Positions 29,880 through 39,310 of a stretch of DNA of 64,000 nucleotides are shown here, in pieces. This stretch comes from Thioclava sp. GXIMD4216 (lineage in GTDB: Bacteria; Pseudomonadota; Alphaproteobacteria; Rhodobacterales; Rhodobacteraceae). Position 1 is the first letter of the stretch; every line of letters begins with the position of its first letter. The position numbers and the translations under genes are program-made. The notes beneath the pieces are model-generated. The model was not told the origin of the DNA. It saw only the letters and a program-made list of their open reading frames with translations, and did no database searches. The DNA lies in contig NZ_CP149926.1 of the NCBI RefSeq assembly GCF_037949285.1, forward strand, positions 1,963,501 to 2,027,500, read 5' to 3'.

Positions 29880-30584
29880 ATGTCCTCTTCCCGCCTGATC
29901 TGGCCCGACCTTCTCCGCAGCCTGTCGCTGATCGCTATGGCCAGTTTCCATCTGGGCTATGATCTGGAGGCGCTCGGCTTCCATCCGGACCTTCCGCTCT
30001 GGTGGCCCGATTATGCGCGCGCCATTGCAGGCAGTTTCCTGCTTCTGGTGGGGGTCAGCCTCTGGCTGGCACATGGGCGCAGCATAGGCTGGCGCGGGTT
30101 CTGGCGGCGCGAGGCCGCGATTGTTGCAGGGGCGATAGCGGTATCTGGGGTGACCTATCTCGCCATGCCGGGCTTCTATGTCTATTTCGGCATCCTGCAT
30201 TCCATCGCCATCTGTTCGCTGCTGGCGCTGGCCTGCCTTAGACTGCCCGCGCTTGTGACAATTCTGTTGGGGGGACTGGCGCTGTTCATGCCTTATCTCT
30301 TCGCGATGCCACAGATGAATGCCCCGTGGCTCTGGTGGATCGGCCTGTCAACACGCTGGGGGGCGGCGATGGATTTCGTCCCGGTCTTTCCTTGGCTGGG
30401 CATGGTGCTGCTGGGGCTGGGCGGTGCGAAGCTGGCAGACGGGTTAGGCCTGTTGCGACGCGATCTGCCCCATAACAGGGGCTTGCGACGGCTTGGCTTT
30501 CTGGGGCGGCACAGCCTTGCCGTCTATCTGATCCACCAACCGGTGATCTTCGGCAGCCTGTGGCTTGTGGCCGCGATGCGCTAG
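29880..30584 (+). CDS. DUF1624 (heparan-alpha-glucosaminide N-acetyltransferase-like) membrane protein
   Basis: A 234-residue integral membrane protein with about seven hydrophobic segments. The N-terminal LRSLSLIAMASFHLGYDLE matches the DUF1624 pattern, in which a conserved His of the first helix is thought to take part in acyl transfer. The end LGRHSLAVYLIHQPV is the usual acyltransferase-3-like closing motif. An acetyl- or acyl-transfer role on cell-envelope sugars is family-level inference only. A GAGG ribosome-binding site precedes the ATG. It overlaps the convergent small gene by four bases. Confidence 0.85.
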   Translation: MSSSRLIWPDLLRSLSLIAMASFHLGYDLEALGFHPDLPLWWPDYARAIAGSFLLLVGVSLWLAHGRSIGWRGFWRREAAIVAGAIAVSGVTYLAMPGFYVYFGILHSIAICSLLALACLRLPALVTILLGGLALFMPYLFAMPQMNAPWLWWIGLSTRWGAAMDFVPVFPWLGMVLLGLGGAKLADGLGLLRRDLPHNRGLRRLGFLGRHSLAVYLIHQPVIFGSLWLVAAMR

Positions 30585-30910
30585 CGCCGCAAGCGCTGGC
30601 TGCGCGTCCATGTGCCCCCTTCGACCCGCAAATAGGCCGGTCTGGCCTGCGTCGGGACAGGCGTCATGCGCGTAGGCAGAAGAACGGGACGATCTCCACG
30701 GGCAGCAGGCCCAAAGAGAACAGGCGCGGAAACGTCCGGCCTCGCAGCCAGCCGCCGTGGATGCGCGACAGGCCGCGGTGAGGCCGCCAACCGCCCTTCC
30801 GGTTCACGCGGGCCAATGGCCGCTGCCCCTTGCTGGTAGACCGCCAGAAGCCCCAGCGTCAAAGCCACCGTCGGCACGATGACCGCTGTCAGAAAGCGTA
30901 GCCAAGCCAC
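30581..30910 (-). CDS. Small single-span membrane-anchored protein of unknown function
   Basis: I choose a GTG start with GGGGAG seven bases upstream, giving 109 residues; an open frame 22 codons longer has no ribosome-binding site. One hydrophobic segment (FLTAVIVPTVALTLGLLAVY) at residues about 6-25 is followed by a proline/arginine-rich, probably periplasmic, tail ending in AYLRVEGGTWTRSQRLRR. No family is recognised. Its stop overlaps the end of the convergent DUF1624 gene. Confidence 0.6.
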   Translation of the reverse strand: MAWLRFLTAVIVPTVALTLGLLAVYQQGAAAIGPREPEGRLAASPRPVAHPRRLAARPDVSAPVLFGPAARGDRPVLLPTRMTPVPTQARPAYLRVEGGTWTRSQRLRR

Positions 30911-31071
30911 AGTAGTCTCCCCTGCCTCGACAGACCCGTGCCGATACAGCAGGCCTGTGCCGATACGGCAGGTCAACCGCCGATCCTACGCAGGGTGCGC
31001 GAAAACTGGGGCAAAACTTGGCCGCTTATCGGCCAATAGAATGATCACCGCGCCCAAAATGACATTTCCTC

Positions 31072-32100
31072 TCAGGAGGAGATATCCGCCACGCTATCCG
31101 CCACATCGGCCTCGCGCTGCCCCAATGGCTGGCGGGGGCCCACGGTGCTATCCCGCGCGGTCTGGCGCTCGGCCTCTGAATTCAGCTCGGCCCCCAGCAT
31201 CACGGCAATGGTCGCGATCCAGATCCACATCATCAGCACGACCACCGCGCCGATAGAGCCATAAGTGGCCGAATAATTACCGAAATTCGAGGTATAGAAG
31301 GAAAACCCCCAGCTCGAGAGCAACAGCAGCACCGATCCGGCCAGAGCCCCCGGCAAGACCCAGACCAGACGCGGCGCGCGGCGGTTGGGGGCAATGCGAT
31401 AGAGCATGGACAGGGCCAGCACCAGAACGCCCGCCATCAGGGGCCAGCGCGCCACCAGCACCACAAACCCCCAGCCGGGAATCTGCGGCAGGAAGGCCAG
31501 CGCCACCGGCAAGACAGCCGCTGCAAGGATCAGCACACAAAGAAAGACGATCGCGCCGAGCGTCATGCCCAGCCCGACGATATTCATCCAGAAAAAGTTG
31601 CGGTTTTCACGTTCGTTATAGGCGACATTCAGCGCCTCGATCAGCGCCTTCATCCCGCCATTCGCCGTCCAGAGCGCCAGCGCAATACTGACGATCGATG
31701 TCCAGCCAAGCGCACTCTGATCCGCCCCGATCAGCGCCTCCAACTGGCCACGGATCAGCGTCAACGCTTCGGGCGGCACAAAGCGCGACACCTCGTCAAG
31801 CATCGACAGAACCTCGCCACGGTCCGCGAAAAAGCCGAAAATCGAGACCAGCGCAGTCAAGGCCGGAAAAAGCGCGAGGATGGAATAGAACGTCACGCCG
31901 GCGGCCACCGCCATCACGCGGTCTTCGGTGATCTGTCCTTTGGTCCGCAAGAGCACGCACCACCACGCTTCCAGCCCCATATGGAACGGGCCCGCTGCCT
32001 GCCGTCCCCAACTCCGATCCGCCGGATCACCATAGGCTGCCGCATCCTCGGGCGGGTCAGAGGCACGACGCCCCGGTTGCGGCTTGGATCTGTCGGACAT
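31072..32100 (-). CDS. YihY/virulence factor BrkB family membrane protein
   Basis: A 342-residue YihY-family protein with about six membrane segments. The family landmarks are VAAGVTFYSILALFPALTAL near the first helix, ALWTANGGMKALIEALNVAYNE, and SNFGNYSATYGSIGAVVVLM. An early annotation as RNase BN was wrong; the function of the family is unsettled. The start MSDRSKPQPG has AGGAG upstream, while an in-frame Met 35 codons earlier would add a segment without a good ribosome-binding site. The N- and C-terminal tails are charged and cytoplasmic. Confidence 0.9.
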   Translation of the reverse strand: MSDRSKPQPGRRASDPPEDAAAYGDPADRSWGRQAAGPFHMGLEAWWCVLLRTKGQITEDRVMAVAAGVTFYSILALFPALTALVSIFGFFADRGEVLSMLDEVSRFVPPEALTLIRGQLEALIGADQSALGWTSIVSIALALWTANGGMKALIEALNVAYNERENRNFFWMNIVGLGMTLGAIVFLCVLILAAAVLPVALAFLPQIPGWGFVVLVARWPLMAGVLVLALSMLYRIAPNRRAPRLVWVLPGALAGSVLLLLSSWGFSFYTSNFGNYSATYGSIGAVVVLMMWIWIATIAVMLGAELNSEAERQTARDSTVGPRQPLGQREADVADSVADISS

Positions 32101-32281
32101 GGCGGCTGTCTCCTTCGGGGGGGCGACCTTAGCAAAGGCCTGCCAGAGCGCAAGCCCTGCGACAAAAAGCCGTGCGAGGGTCCGTCTGGAGGGCGTTGCG
32201 GGCATGGGGCACTTTCTGTCTTTGCCTTCAAACGGATCAGGCAGGCTATGGTTCCATTTCCGATAAGCTCTTGCCGGAAAT

Positions 32282-32312
32282 AAAAAAACCGCGCCCCGAA
32301 AGGCGCGGTTTC
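32282..32312 (-). terminator. Terminator of the rpsF-rpsR-rplI operon
   Basis: On the minus strand AAACCGCGCC-tttcgg-GGCGCGGTT runs into seven T residues, about 22 bp after the rplI stop. Confidence 0.95.
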
Positions 32313-32333
32313 AAAACGTCGCGAAAAGAGAAC

Positions 32334-32939
32334 TTACTTCTCTTCTGCCTCTGCGGCAGGAGCTCCGTCTTCGTCGTCACGACCAGCCGAACCGATATCG
32401 TCAAACAGGTTCGAGATTTCGAATTCTGCAGCGGCTTCTTCTTCAGCAGCCAGCTCTTGGATCGATTTACCCGAAGCTTGCAGTTCTGCTTCTTCCACCG
32501 AACGTGCAACGTTGATCGAGATCACAGCCGAAACTTCCGGGTGCAGGTGGACTTCCACTTCGTGCAGACCAAGAACCTTGATCGGCAGGCGGATGACGAC
32601 TTGCTTGCGGTCGACAGTGAAGCCTTCTTCGGTTGCCACAGCCGCGATATCGCGGGTGGTGACCGAACCGTAGAGGTTGCCGCCGTCCGAAGCCGAACGA
32701 ATCACGACAAACTGCTGACCGTCGAGTTTTTCGGAAAGGGCGGCTGCCTCTTTCTTGGTCTCGAGGTTACGGGCTTCCAGTTGCGCTTTCTGGGCTTCGA
32801 ACGCCTGGATATTGGCGGCCGAGGCGCGGAGAGCCTTGCCTTGCGGCAGAAGGTAGTTGCGGCCGTAGCCCGGCTTCACGGTGACAACGTCACCCATCTG
32901 GCCCAGCTTTGCGACGCGCTCGAGAAGGATAACTTCCAT
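32334..32939 (-). CDS. rplI: 50S ribosomal protein L9
   Basis: A 201-residue L9. The N-terminal RNA-binding domain [19 protein letters not shown] ... [14 protein letters not shown] is canonical, and the long connecting helix and C-terminal domain follow. The protein is longer than the roughly 150-residue E. coli L9 because of an acidic C-terminal tail (after about residue 150), as is common in Rhodobacterales. It is the last gene of rpsF-rpsR-rplI, 13 bp after rpsR. Confidence 0.98.
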   Translation of the reverse strand: MEVILLERVAKLGQMGDVVTVKPGYGRNYLLPQGKALRASAANIQAFEAQKAQLEARNLETKKEAAALSEKLDGQQFVVIRSASDGGNLYGSVTTRDIAAVATEEGFTVDRKQVVIRLPIKVLGLHEVEVHLHPEVSAVISINVARSVEEAELQASGKSIQELAAEEEAAAEFEISNLFDDIGSAGRDDEDGAPAAEAEEK

Positions 32940-32952
32940 AGTGATGTTCTCC

Positions 32953-33177
32953 TTACTTCACAGCGTAGGGCAGCAGAGCGAGGAAGCGGGCGCGTTTGAT
33001 TGCACGGGCCAGTTCACGCTGCTTCTTGGCCGACACTGCGGTGATGCGTGCCGGAACGATCTTGCCGCGCTCAGAGATGTAGCGCTGCAGGAGGCGGGTG
33101 TCTTTGTAGTCGATCTTCGGTGCGTTCTCGCCGGAGAACGGGCACACTTTACGACGACGGAAAAACGGTTTTGCCAT
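32953..33177 (-). CDS. rpsR: 30S ribosomal protein S18
   Basis: A 74-residue S18 with the signature [19 protein letters not shown] and the basic C-terminal [14 protein letters not shown]. It binds S6 in the 30S platform. It sits between rpsF and rplI in the universal operon order. Confidence 0.98.
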   Translation of the reverse strand: MAKPFFRRRKVCPFSGENAPKIDYKDTRLLQRYISERGKIVPARITAVSAKKQRELARAIKRARFLALLPYAVK

Positions 33178-33198
33178 GGTTTTCAGTCCCCTACTCTA

Positions 33199-33555
33199 TC
33201 AACGACGCTCACGACGGCCGCCTTCGCGGTCATCACGTTTTTGCATCTGAACCGACGGGCCTTCTTCGTGCGCGTCAACCTTGATGGTCAGCACGCGCAT
33301 GACGTCGTCATGCAGACGGCACAGGCGCTCCATTTCCTGAACGGCAGCCGAGGGGGCATCCGTTTTCAGGAAGGCATAGTGGCCTTTGCGGTTTTTGTTG
33401 ATCTTGTAGGCCATGGTCTTCACGCCCCAGTATTCGGATTCGACGACTTTGCCGCCGTTGTCCGACAGGACCGTGGAGAAATGTTCGACAAGGCCTTCGG
33501 CCTGCGCGTTGGACAGATCCTGACGCGCGATGAGGACATGCTCGTAAAGGGGCAT
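33199..33555 (-). CDS. rpsF: 30S ribosomal protein S6
   Basis: A 118-residue S6 beginning MPLYEHVLIARQDLS, preceded by AGGAG; twenty extra codons open upstream are not S6-like. The core ...KGHYAFLKTDAPSAAVQEMERL is typical and the C-terminal tail is charged. It is the first gene of the operon. S18-S6 leader autoregulation is known in other bacteria; I cannot identify the S6:S18-binding motif here. Confidence 0.97.
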   Translation of the reverse strand: MPLYEHVLIARQDLSNAQAEGLVEHFSTVLSDNGGKVVESEYWGVKTMAYKINKNRKGHYAFLKTDAPSAAVQEMERLCRLHDDVMRVLTIKVDAHEEGPSVQMQKRDDREGGRRERR

Positions 33556-33724
33556 GGCTTCTCCTGTTTCATAAGGCGGCTTCATAGGCAGGCACCACTT
33601 TCCGCACCCTGCCACGAGAGGCTACGCCGGTTCGATTGAACTGCGGAAGTCCGCGCGCTATACGCGATGGGAGGGTATTTGGCAAGGCTTTTGGTCCTGC
33701 CCGCCCTCCACTTACATTTCCAAT

Positions 33725-34783
33725 ATGAGATTTCTTCTAATGCGACTTTGGTTCAGACGCCCACCATCTATCCCTCAGCCTTTACACGTTGCGGTAGACA
33801 GCTGCCCGCCAAAACCTGAAAGCGCTGATAGCCTCTACAAAGCAACAAGCGACAAAATAAATTGCTTCTCAGATGGGTTTACTCTCGCGTCAAAAACAAT
33901 CGCAGGCTGCGGCGCGCTCCTAACCGGACTTTCTGTATTTCTGGTATTACAGCATTCTCACTATAAACAGTTTGAATTCCCCATTCCTTCGCCAAGCGAA
34001 AGTTTAGCGTTGTTGGCGGCTGGTTTTTTCGCCTCGGTCGTTCTGATTTTTGTTTTTCTTGTCTCAATGTTAGGCATGACTGCTATATGCCTCACTATCA
34101 GCTTAATTTACTGGCTATGGAAAGACCGCGGCATACGCCGCATAAAATTTGAGCATCTCTTTCTGCTTCCAACCTCAGGCTACTTTTTATTCCTATTGGG
34201 AGTAGCCGGTTGGGGGAATATTTCTGCATCCATCAGTATCTCGATTTACGCTCTAGGTGCTTTTATTAGTGCCGTCGGTTTCACAGGCTTATTCTGGGAG
34301 CAGCGCGAGTATCACGCAAAATTTGTGCTAACAATCGTCTTAGGTTTTGTCGTTTTCCTATTTTCCTTATGTTTTTCGCCGTCAGACGAAAGTTCCTCTG
34401 TCCGAAATTCTCTATTTCAAGGCTTAGGCTTTACTTCAAAAACTGGCGACAAAATTTTAATTAACAACGACGTTCTGGCACAGCTTCAAGCAGTAGGAGC
34501 ACACCCTCCTCTAATCGATAAAAAAAATGAATGGGCCGAAGTAGAAGGTGAGATCCTCTGGCAGCTCCCTCAAGGAACGGCAGTGTTTCGCTACACAGAA
34601 AAGAAAGCAGAAGAAGTAGGCGACAAAATCGTAACGAAAACCGCTGAATACACGTTATCAGTGCCGGCGGAGGCAATTCGCAAGTTACACGTCAGCGAGC
34701 AGGTGGAAGAAACTACGTCTCCCCTAAGCAGCGATCTTTGCCAAATTCTGCATGGCCTTCGCGCCGATCTCGAAGCTTTTTAG
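33725..34783 (+). CDS. AT-rich multi-span membrane protein, foreign-looking
   Basis: An open frame of 352 codons in a visibly AT-rich block unlike the GC-rich surroundings, with codons such as TTA, ATA and AAA that neighbours avoid. About six hydrophobic segments (residues about 55-225) are followed by a soluble C-terminal domain of about 110 residues. No family is recognised. No good ribosome-binding site precedes the ATG, so the start may differ. The last 20 codons run antisense into the 3' end of the LLM monooxygenase gene, and the composition changes back at about 34720. The original C-terminus may therefore have been lost at the insertion junction. Confidence 0.7.
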   Translation: MRFLLMRLWFRRPPSIPQPLHVAVDSCPPKPESADSLYKATSDKINCFSDGFTLASKTIAGCGALLTGLSVFLVLQHSHYKQFEFPIPSPSESLALLAAGFFASVVLIFVFLVSMLGMTAICLTISLIYWLWKDRGIRRIKFEHLFLLPTSGYFLFLLGVAGWGNISASISISIYALGAFISAVGFTGLFWEQREYHAKFVLTIVLGFVVFLFSLCFSPSDESSSVRNSLFQGLGFTSKTGDKILINNDVLAQLQAVGAHPPLIDKKNEWAEVEGEILWQLPQGTAVFRYTEKKAEEVGDKIVTKTAEYTLSVPAEAIRKLHVSEQVEETTSPLSSDLCQILHGLRADLEAF

Positions 34784-35719
34784 CCGCGCGTTGTGGTCGA
34801 AGATCTGGCCGTTGAGGATGACCTCATCGGGGCGGTAGCGCGCGATATAGGCGGCAAGCTGGCGCTCGACCGTCTCGGGGCTGCCGACAACCGACATGGA
34901 CAGCTGGTGCGAGGCTTGGCGCAGCTCGGGCTCGGAGGCCACGGTCGACAGATCGGCCACGGGCGCGGGCAGCGGGCCGGTCTGGCCTCGGCGCAGGTTC
35001 ACAAAGCCCTGCATCATCGACGAGCGCATCAGATGCGCCTCTGCATCGGTCTCGGCGGCAAAGAGATTCAGCGCCAGCATGAAATGCGGCTTTTCCGTCA
35101 GGCCGGGCTGAAAACGCTCGCGGTAGATCTGCGCCGCCTGATCCAAAGCATCGGGGGCGAAATGGCTGGCAAAGGCATAGGGCAGCCCCAGATGGGCCGC
35201 CAACTGCGCGCCGTAAAGAGACGAGCCCAGAATCCAGACCGGAATATTGGACCCCGCCCCCGGCACCGCCATCACCGGCTGGCCCTCCTGCACCGGCCCC
35301 AGAAAGCCGATCAGCTCGACCACATCTTCGGGGAAGCGATCCGCCTCCAGCCCGCGCCGCAGCGCCTGCATGGTGCGCGGGTCGGTACCGGGCGCGCGCC
35401 CCACCCCCAGATCGATCCGGTCGCCATAAAGCGCGTGCAGCGTGCCGAAGGCTTCGGCCACCATCAGCGGCGCATGGTTGGGCAGCATGATCCCGCCAGA
35501 GCCCACGCGGATGGTCGAGGTCTTCGACGCCACATGGCCGATCACCAGCGCCGTTGCCGCCGAGGCGATGCCGCGCGAATTGTGATGTTCGGCCAGCCAG
35601 TAGCGCGTATAGCCCAGGCGCTCGGCATGGGCGGCCAGCTCGCCCGAATGGCGCAGCGCATCCGAGGCCGTCTGCCCCTGCGCAATGGGCGACAGATCAA
35701 GAACGGAATAAGGGATCAT
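34724..35719 (-). CDS. LLM-class flavin-dependent oxidoreductase (luciferase-like, YhbW type)
   Basis: A 331-residue bacterial-luciferase-like monooxygenase. The N-terminal [16 protein letters not shown], the [20 protein letters not shown] motif and [20 protein letters not shown] are typical of the MsnO8/YhbW subgroup. Such enzymes use FMNH2 and O2 on largely unknown organic substrates. AGGAG precedes the start. Its stop codon lies inside the end of the AT-rich gene on the other strand, but its own C-terminus ([13 protein letters not shown]) is of normal length, so it appears undamaged. Confidence 0.92.
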   Translation of the reverse strand: MIPYSVLDLSPIAQGQTASDALRHSGELAAHAERLGYTRYWLAEHHNSRGIASAATALVIGHVASKTSTIRVGSGGIMLPNHAPLMVAEAFGTLHALYGDRIDLGVGRAPGTDPRTMQALRRGLEADRFPEDVVELIGFLGPVQEGQPVMAVPGAGSNIPVWILGSSLYGAQLAAHLGLPYAFASHFAPDALDQAAQIYRERFQPGLTEKPHFMLALNLFAAETDAEAHLMRSSMMQGFVNLRRGQTGPLPAPVADLSTVASEPELRQASHQLSMSVVGSPETVERQLAAYIARYRPDEVILNGQIFDHNARLKSFEIGAKAMQNLAKIAA

Positions 35720-35833
35720 CGGCTATCTCCTACAGTGCTCTTTAATCTGTGCAGGCAGGGCCCGCGCGAAAACCACCCGTACTGCGGAGAGATCACGAGT
35801 TCTGCGCAATTCCGCACAAAACACCTGTCGCGC

Positions 35834-36766
35834 CTATTTCGCCCCCTGCACCATCGGCTGTGCCGGTTTGGGACTGCGGGCGGCCAGCATAATACCGCCA
35901 AGGATCAGCGCAAATCCCGCCAGATGGTAAAGATGCAGGCTCTCGCCCAGAAACAGCGTTGAAAGGATCACCCCGTAAAGCGGGATCAGGTGGATCGCCT
36001 GCGAGGCCCGCCCCGATCCGGCCAGCTTGACGGCCTGCATATACAGCAAGAACGCCCCGAGCGAGGGCACGATCCCTACAAACAGCACGGCAAAGGCCGC
36101 TTGCGGCACCAGAACCGGCTGATGGCCCAGCAACAGATCCCAAAGCCAGAACGGCGTCAGCACGACAAGCCCGATCACGATCTGCACCGCAAGAAGCCCG
36201 ACGCGGCTGATCTCGGCGGGCAGGCGCGTCAGCCAGAGGGTATAGAACGCCCATGCCACCATCGCCGCGAAAATCAGCAGGTCGCCCTTGTTGAAGGCCA
36301 GTTGCGCCAGACGCTGCGGGTCGCCGCCCATGATCACCACAGCCACCCCGACAAGCGACAGCGCCAGCCCCGCCGCCTGCCACAGCCGCAACCGTTGCCG
36401 GAAGACCAGCGCCCCGATCAGCATGACCAGCACGGGGATGGTCGAGTTCAGCAACATGCCATTGGTGGCCTGCGTGTAATGCAGCCCCCAATAGATCAGC
36501 GTATTGAAGGCAATGACCGAGGTTACACTGGTGCCCAGCACCAGCCACGGATAGCGCCAGTAGCTTTGCCAGTCACGCCGGACATGCCGCGCGGCAAAAG
36601 GGGCCAGCACGATCAGCGCAATCAGCCAGCGCCCCCAGACCAGCGATAGCGGCGGCACCAGATCACGGGCCGCGCGCGCCACAATGAAATTGCCCGCCCA
36701 GAACAGCGGCGGCAAGGCAAGCACCGCGATCATCTGCCATTTCTGCGTTTGGGGCTGCTGGGACAT
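35834..36766 (-). CDS. EamA/DMT superfamily transporter
   Basis: A 310-residue drug/metabolite transporter with ten predicted membrane segments in two EamA repeats. Landmarks include PPLFWAGNFIVARAA near the start, LVWGRWLIALIVL and the second repeat FVGIVPSLGAFLLYMQAVKL. The start MSQQPQTQKW follows GGAGG; an 18-codon upstream extension is ignored. Substrate unknown. It lies upstream of the LLM gene in the same direction, with about 114 bp between them. Confidence 0.92.
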   Translation of the reverse strand: MSQQPQTQKWQMIAVLALPPLFWAGNFIVARAARDLVPPLSLVWGRWLIALIVLAPFAARHVRRDWQSYWRYPWLVLGTSVTSVIAFNTLIYWGLHYTQATNGMLLNSTIPVLVMLIGALVFRQRLRLWQAAGLALSLVGVAVVIMGGDPQRLAQLAFNKGDLLIFAAMVAWAFYTLWLTRLPAEISRVGLLAVQIVIGLVVLTPFWLWDLLLGHQPVLVPQAAFAVLFVGIVPSLGAFLLYMQAVKLAGSGRASQAIHLIPLYGVILSTLFLGESLHLYHLAGFALILGGIMLAARSPKPAQPMVQGAK

Positions 36767-36936
36767 GGTTCCTCCGACCTGATATCTTGGCCTGTTCTGC
36801 AGCGCACAAAGAAACAGCAAATCCGCGCGACAACAAGATATCAGATGCTTATTCTAAGCCCGCTGAGCAAAATAATCGCGCGACAGGTGCTGCTGCATGA
36901 TCGGGTCGGGCCTGTCGGCCCCATTCCGGCGCACGC

Positions 36937-37500
36937 TCATGCCGCCGTCACCGCAAGGATCCGGCCCAGATCCAGCCAGCCATAGGCACGGTCCTGCAAG
37001 GTGGCCTCGGGGCGGATCTCGATCTGCGTACCGCAGATCTCGCCGCCCATCGCCTGATAGAACCCGCAAGCGGACTGATTGGCCTCCAGCACCCACAGGG
37101 CGGCGGCGGCAATATTGGCCCGCATCAAGCCCTCGGCCGCCATCTGCAAAAGCCGTCTCCCCAGCCCGCGGCCTTGCACCGAGCGGTCGAGATAGAGCGC
37201 CTCGATCTCGCCCGCATAGCCCTTGCCGCGCAGATCGGATTCACGTTGGGGGCCATAGGACACAAAGCCCAGAAGCCGCGCCCCGTGACGCGCCAGAACA
37301 ACCGCGCCTTCCGCCTGTCCGGCCTTGACCGCAATCACCCGTGTCCACAGATCGGTGCGCTGCCCGTGATCGAGACTGTCCAGCATATCCTGTGGCAGGA
37401 TACCGCGATAGGTGTCATGCCATGCCGCAATGTGAAGGGCCGCGATCTCGGGCGCATCCTGCGGCGCGGCTTCGTGAAAACGGATATCGGCGTCGCGCAT
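36937..37500 (-). CDS. GNAT family N-acetyltransferase
   Basis: A 187-residue GNAT protein. The acetyl-CoA pyrophosphate-binding motif is SVQGRGLGRRLLQMAAE, preceded by the beta-4 EIEALYLDR and followed by LWVLEANQSACGFYQAMGG. The acceptor is unknown. The start MRDADIRFHE has AGGAG just upstream; an in-frame Met nine codons earlier lacks one. It stands in a run of minus-strand singletons. Confidence 0.92.
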   Translation of the reverse strand: MRDADIRFHEAAPQDAPEIAALHIAAWHDTYRGILPQDMLDSLDHGQRTDLWTRVIAVKAGQAEGAVVLARHGARLLGFVSYGPQRESDLRGKGYAGEIEALYLDRSVQGRGLGRRLLQMAAEGLMRANIAAAALWVLEANQSACGFYQAMGGEICGTQIEIRPEATLQDRAYGWLDLGRILAVTAA

Positions 37501-37593
37501 CTCTCTCCTCCCTCGCGCTTCTCGCAAGCGCGCTCCCTGCTGCGGCTGACAGAACGGGCGGGGGCTGGCCCGCCCGCAAGCGTCAGCACGCGG

Positions 37594-38436
37594 TCAAAGG
37601 GCCACAACCTCGTGGCGTTGCCGGCCCAGCCCCTCGATGTCCAGCTCCACCACATCGCCTGCCCTGAGGAATTGCGGCGGCTTCATACCGGCCCCGACCC
37701 CCGGAGGTGTGCCCGTCAGGATGACATCGCCCGGTTCCAGTGTGACGAACTGGCTGAGATATTCGACCAGAAACACCACCTTATGGATCATCGTGGCGGT
37801 GCTGCCGGACTGCCGTGTCTCACCGTTCACGCTCAGATGCATCGACAGGTCCTGCGGGTCGGCGATCTCGTCACGGGTCACAAGCCACGGCCCCAGCGGA
37901 CAGAAGCTGTCATGGCTTTTGCCTTTGACAAACTGCCCCGCGCGATCTTTCTGCCATTCGCGTTCCGAATAGTCATTGGCCAGCACGTAACCGGCAATAT
38001 GCGCCAGCCCCGTCCCCGCCGCGATTGCCTTGGCGCGTGTACCGATCACGAAGCCCAGTTCGACCTCCCAATCAAGCCGCGTCGAGGACGGCGGCAATTC
38101 GGTCACGTCATTCGGACCGCAGATCGAGGTGACGGCTTTCGAAAACAGCATCGGTTCTTTCGGCGCCACAGCCCCCGTTTCGGCAGCATGATCGGCGTAA
38201 TTCAACCCGATGGCCAGCACCTTGCGCGTGCCCGCGACCGGCGCACCCAGACGGGTCTGCGCCGGAACCAGCGGCAGGGCGGCTGGATCAAGTGCCGCCA
38301 GACGCGCCAGCGCCTCCGCGCCAAGCTGCTCGGGCGTCAGATCGGGGATTACCCCGCTCAGGTCGCGGATCTGTCCGTCCTGATCCAAAAGCCCGGGTTT
38401 TTCCTGCCCGTCGGGCCCGTGTCGTAGCAGCTTCAT
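37594..38436 (-). CDS. Fumarylacetoacetate hydrolase family protein
   Basis: A 280-residue FAH-family hydrolase/decarboxylase. The fold's core signatures are GLNYADHAAE, STRLDWEVELGFVIG with the metal-binding acidic residues, GYVLANDYSEREWQ and ILTGTPPGVGAGM. Related enzymes include ureidoglycolate lyase, acylpyruvases and 2-oxo-hept-diene-dioate decarboxylases, and neighbours do not settle which applies. A GAGG ribosome-binding site precedes the ATG. A GC-rich hairpin (GGGCGGG/CCCGCCC, near 37556-37575) follows the stop, but without a T-tract. Confidence 0.92.
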   Translation of the reverse strand: MKLLRHGPDGQEKPGLLDQDGQIRDLSGVIPDLTPEQLGAEALARLAALDPAALPLVPAQTRLGAPVAGTRKVLAIGLNYADHAAETGAVAPKEPMLFSKAVTSICGPNDVTELPPSSTRLDWEVELGFVIGTRAKAIAAGTGLAHIAGYVLANDYSEREWQKDRAGQFVKGKSHDSFCPLGPWLVTRDEIADPQDLSMHLSVNGETRQSGSTATMIHKVVFLVEYLSQFVTLEPGDVILTGTPPGVGAGMKPPQFLRAGDVVELDIEGLGRQRHEVVAL

Positions 38437-38516
38437 GGTCTTTTCCTCATATGCGGCCAGCGCCTGAGGCTACGAAACCCCTGCGGGGGCAAAATGGCAA
38501 GAGCCGCTCCCGAAAG

Positions 38517-38543
38517 AAACCCCGCGTCACTGCGCGGGGTTTT
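38517..38543. terminator. Bidirectional terminator-like hairpin
   Basis: AAACCCCGCG and CGCGGGGTTTT flank a six-base loop. It lies between the SUKH-like gene (stop at 38673) and the FAH gene start, and should end the SUKH-like transcript. The T-tract is short. Confidence 0.6.
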
Positions 38544-38643
38544 GCCAAAATCTCCTCGGGCCGGAGGCAAACCGCCCATCGGAGGGGGGGCCGGTTGAAA
38601 CCCTCAGGGTGTTTTCCGAAGATGCCGACTTTCGACAAACGTG

Positions 38644-38661
38644 TTCCGGCAGCTGCCGGAA
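38644..38661. repeat. Perfect 18-bp palindrome TTCCGGCAGCTGCCGGAA
   Basis: Complete dyad with no spacer, 12 bp downstream of the SUKH-like gene stop. It could be part of a 3' RNA structure or a protein-binding site. Confidence 0.8.
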
Positions 38662-38672
38662 AGGGACCGTTC

Positions 38673-39188
38673 CTACGGCAGCGGCTCTGTCGTGGCGGGG
38701 GCCGCCAGACCGGATATCCACGCCCCCAGCCAGTCGCGCAGATCAAGATCAAGCGGCAGGATCGCCGATTGCGGCGGCAGGCTCTGGTCCCAATGCTCGG
38801 GGCACCATCGATGCAGGCTCTCGTCGAAACAATCGATACAGATATACTGCCCGCCATCCTCCTCGCAAATCGGCAACAGCCCTACCGGCCAGTCACGGGC
38901 GGGATTGCCGTCGTCGGGATCGGCGTAAATCTGGTGCAGACGATCGGCAGTATGGCCCGCCCTGTCGGTCGCGCCGCCCCCCAGCCCAAGAAGGCCCAGA
39001 AACGGCCCGAAGCCCCCATTGGAAATCCCGCGATAGAGCTTGAGCAACAGCATCGGCGGCACCATACCAATGCGCGCCTCGGCCTCGGCCAACTGGCTGT
39101 CACACAGCTTCAGAACCTCGGGCGCAGGCTGTTTGCCCGCCGCAAGGAGGATCTCGCCGATCCTCGTGATGAAATCGTCATCCGTCAT
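38673..39188 (-). CDS. SUKH (SMI1/KNR4)-like protein
   Basis: A 171-residue acidic protein. The segment LAEAEARIGMVPPMLLLKLYRGISNGGFGPFLGLLGLGGG resembles the SMI1/KNR4 (SUKH) core, in which an N-terminal helix pair is followed by a glycine-rich turn. It continues with DWPVGLLPICEEDGGQYICIDC and an LDLDLRDWLGAWISG end. SUKH proteins are often immunity partners of contact-dependent toxins, but no toxin gene is nearby and many stand alone. GAGGGG precedes the start. Function unknown. Confidence 0.7.
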   Translation of the reverse strand: MTDDDFITRIGEILLAAGKQPAPEVLKLCDSQLAEAEARIGMVPPMLLLKLYRGISNGGFGPFLGLLGLGGGATDRAGHTADRLHQIYADPDDGNPARDWPVGLLPICEEDGGQYICIDCFDESLHRWCPEHWDQSLPPQSAILPLDLDLRDWLGAWISGLAAPATTEPLP

Positions 39189-39310
39189 GGCTTCCCCTCG
39201 GTTGCCCCGATAGCGTCCAACGCCCGGGCCAACATCCCGGACAGGATCGCACGCCTGCCCGCAGCAGGCTATGTCTTTTCACGTAAAAACCCGCAAACAT
39301 TCCGCTGCCG

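Noticed and set aside
32101..32205. Longer YihY start at 32205
   Set aside because: It has no good ribosome-binding site, whereas the ATG at 32100 has AGGAG, and the extra N-terminus is not family-like.
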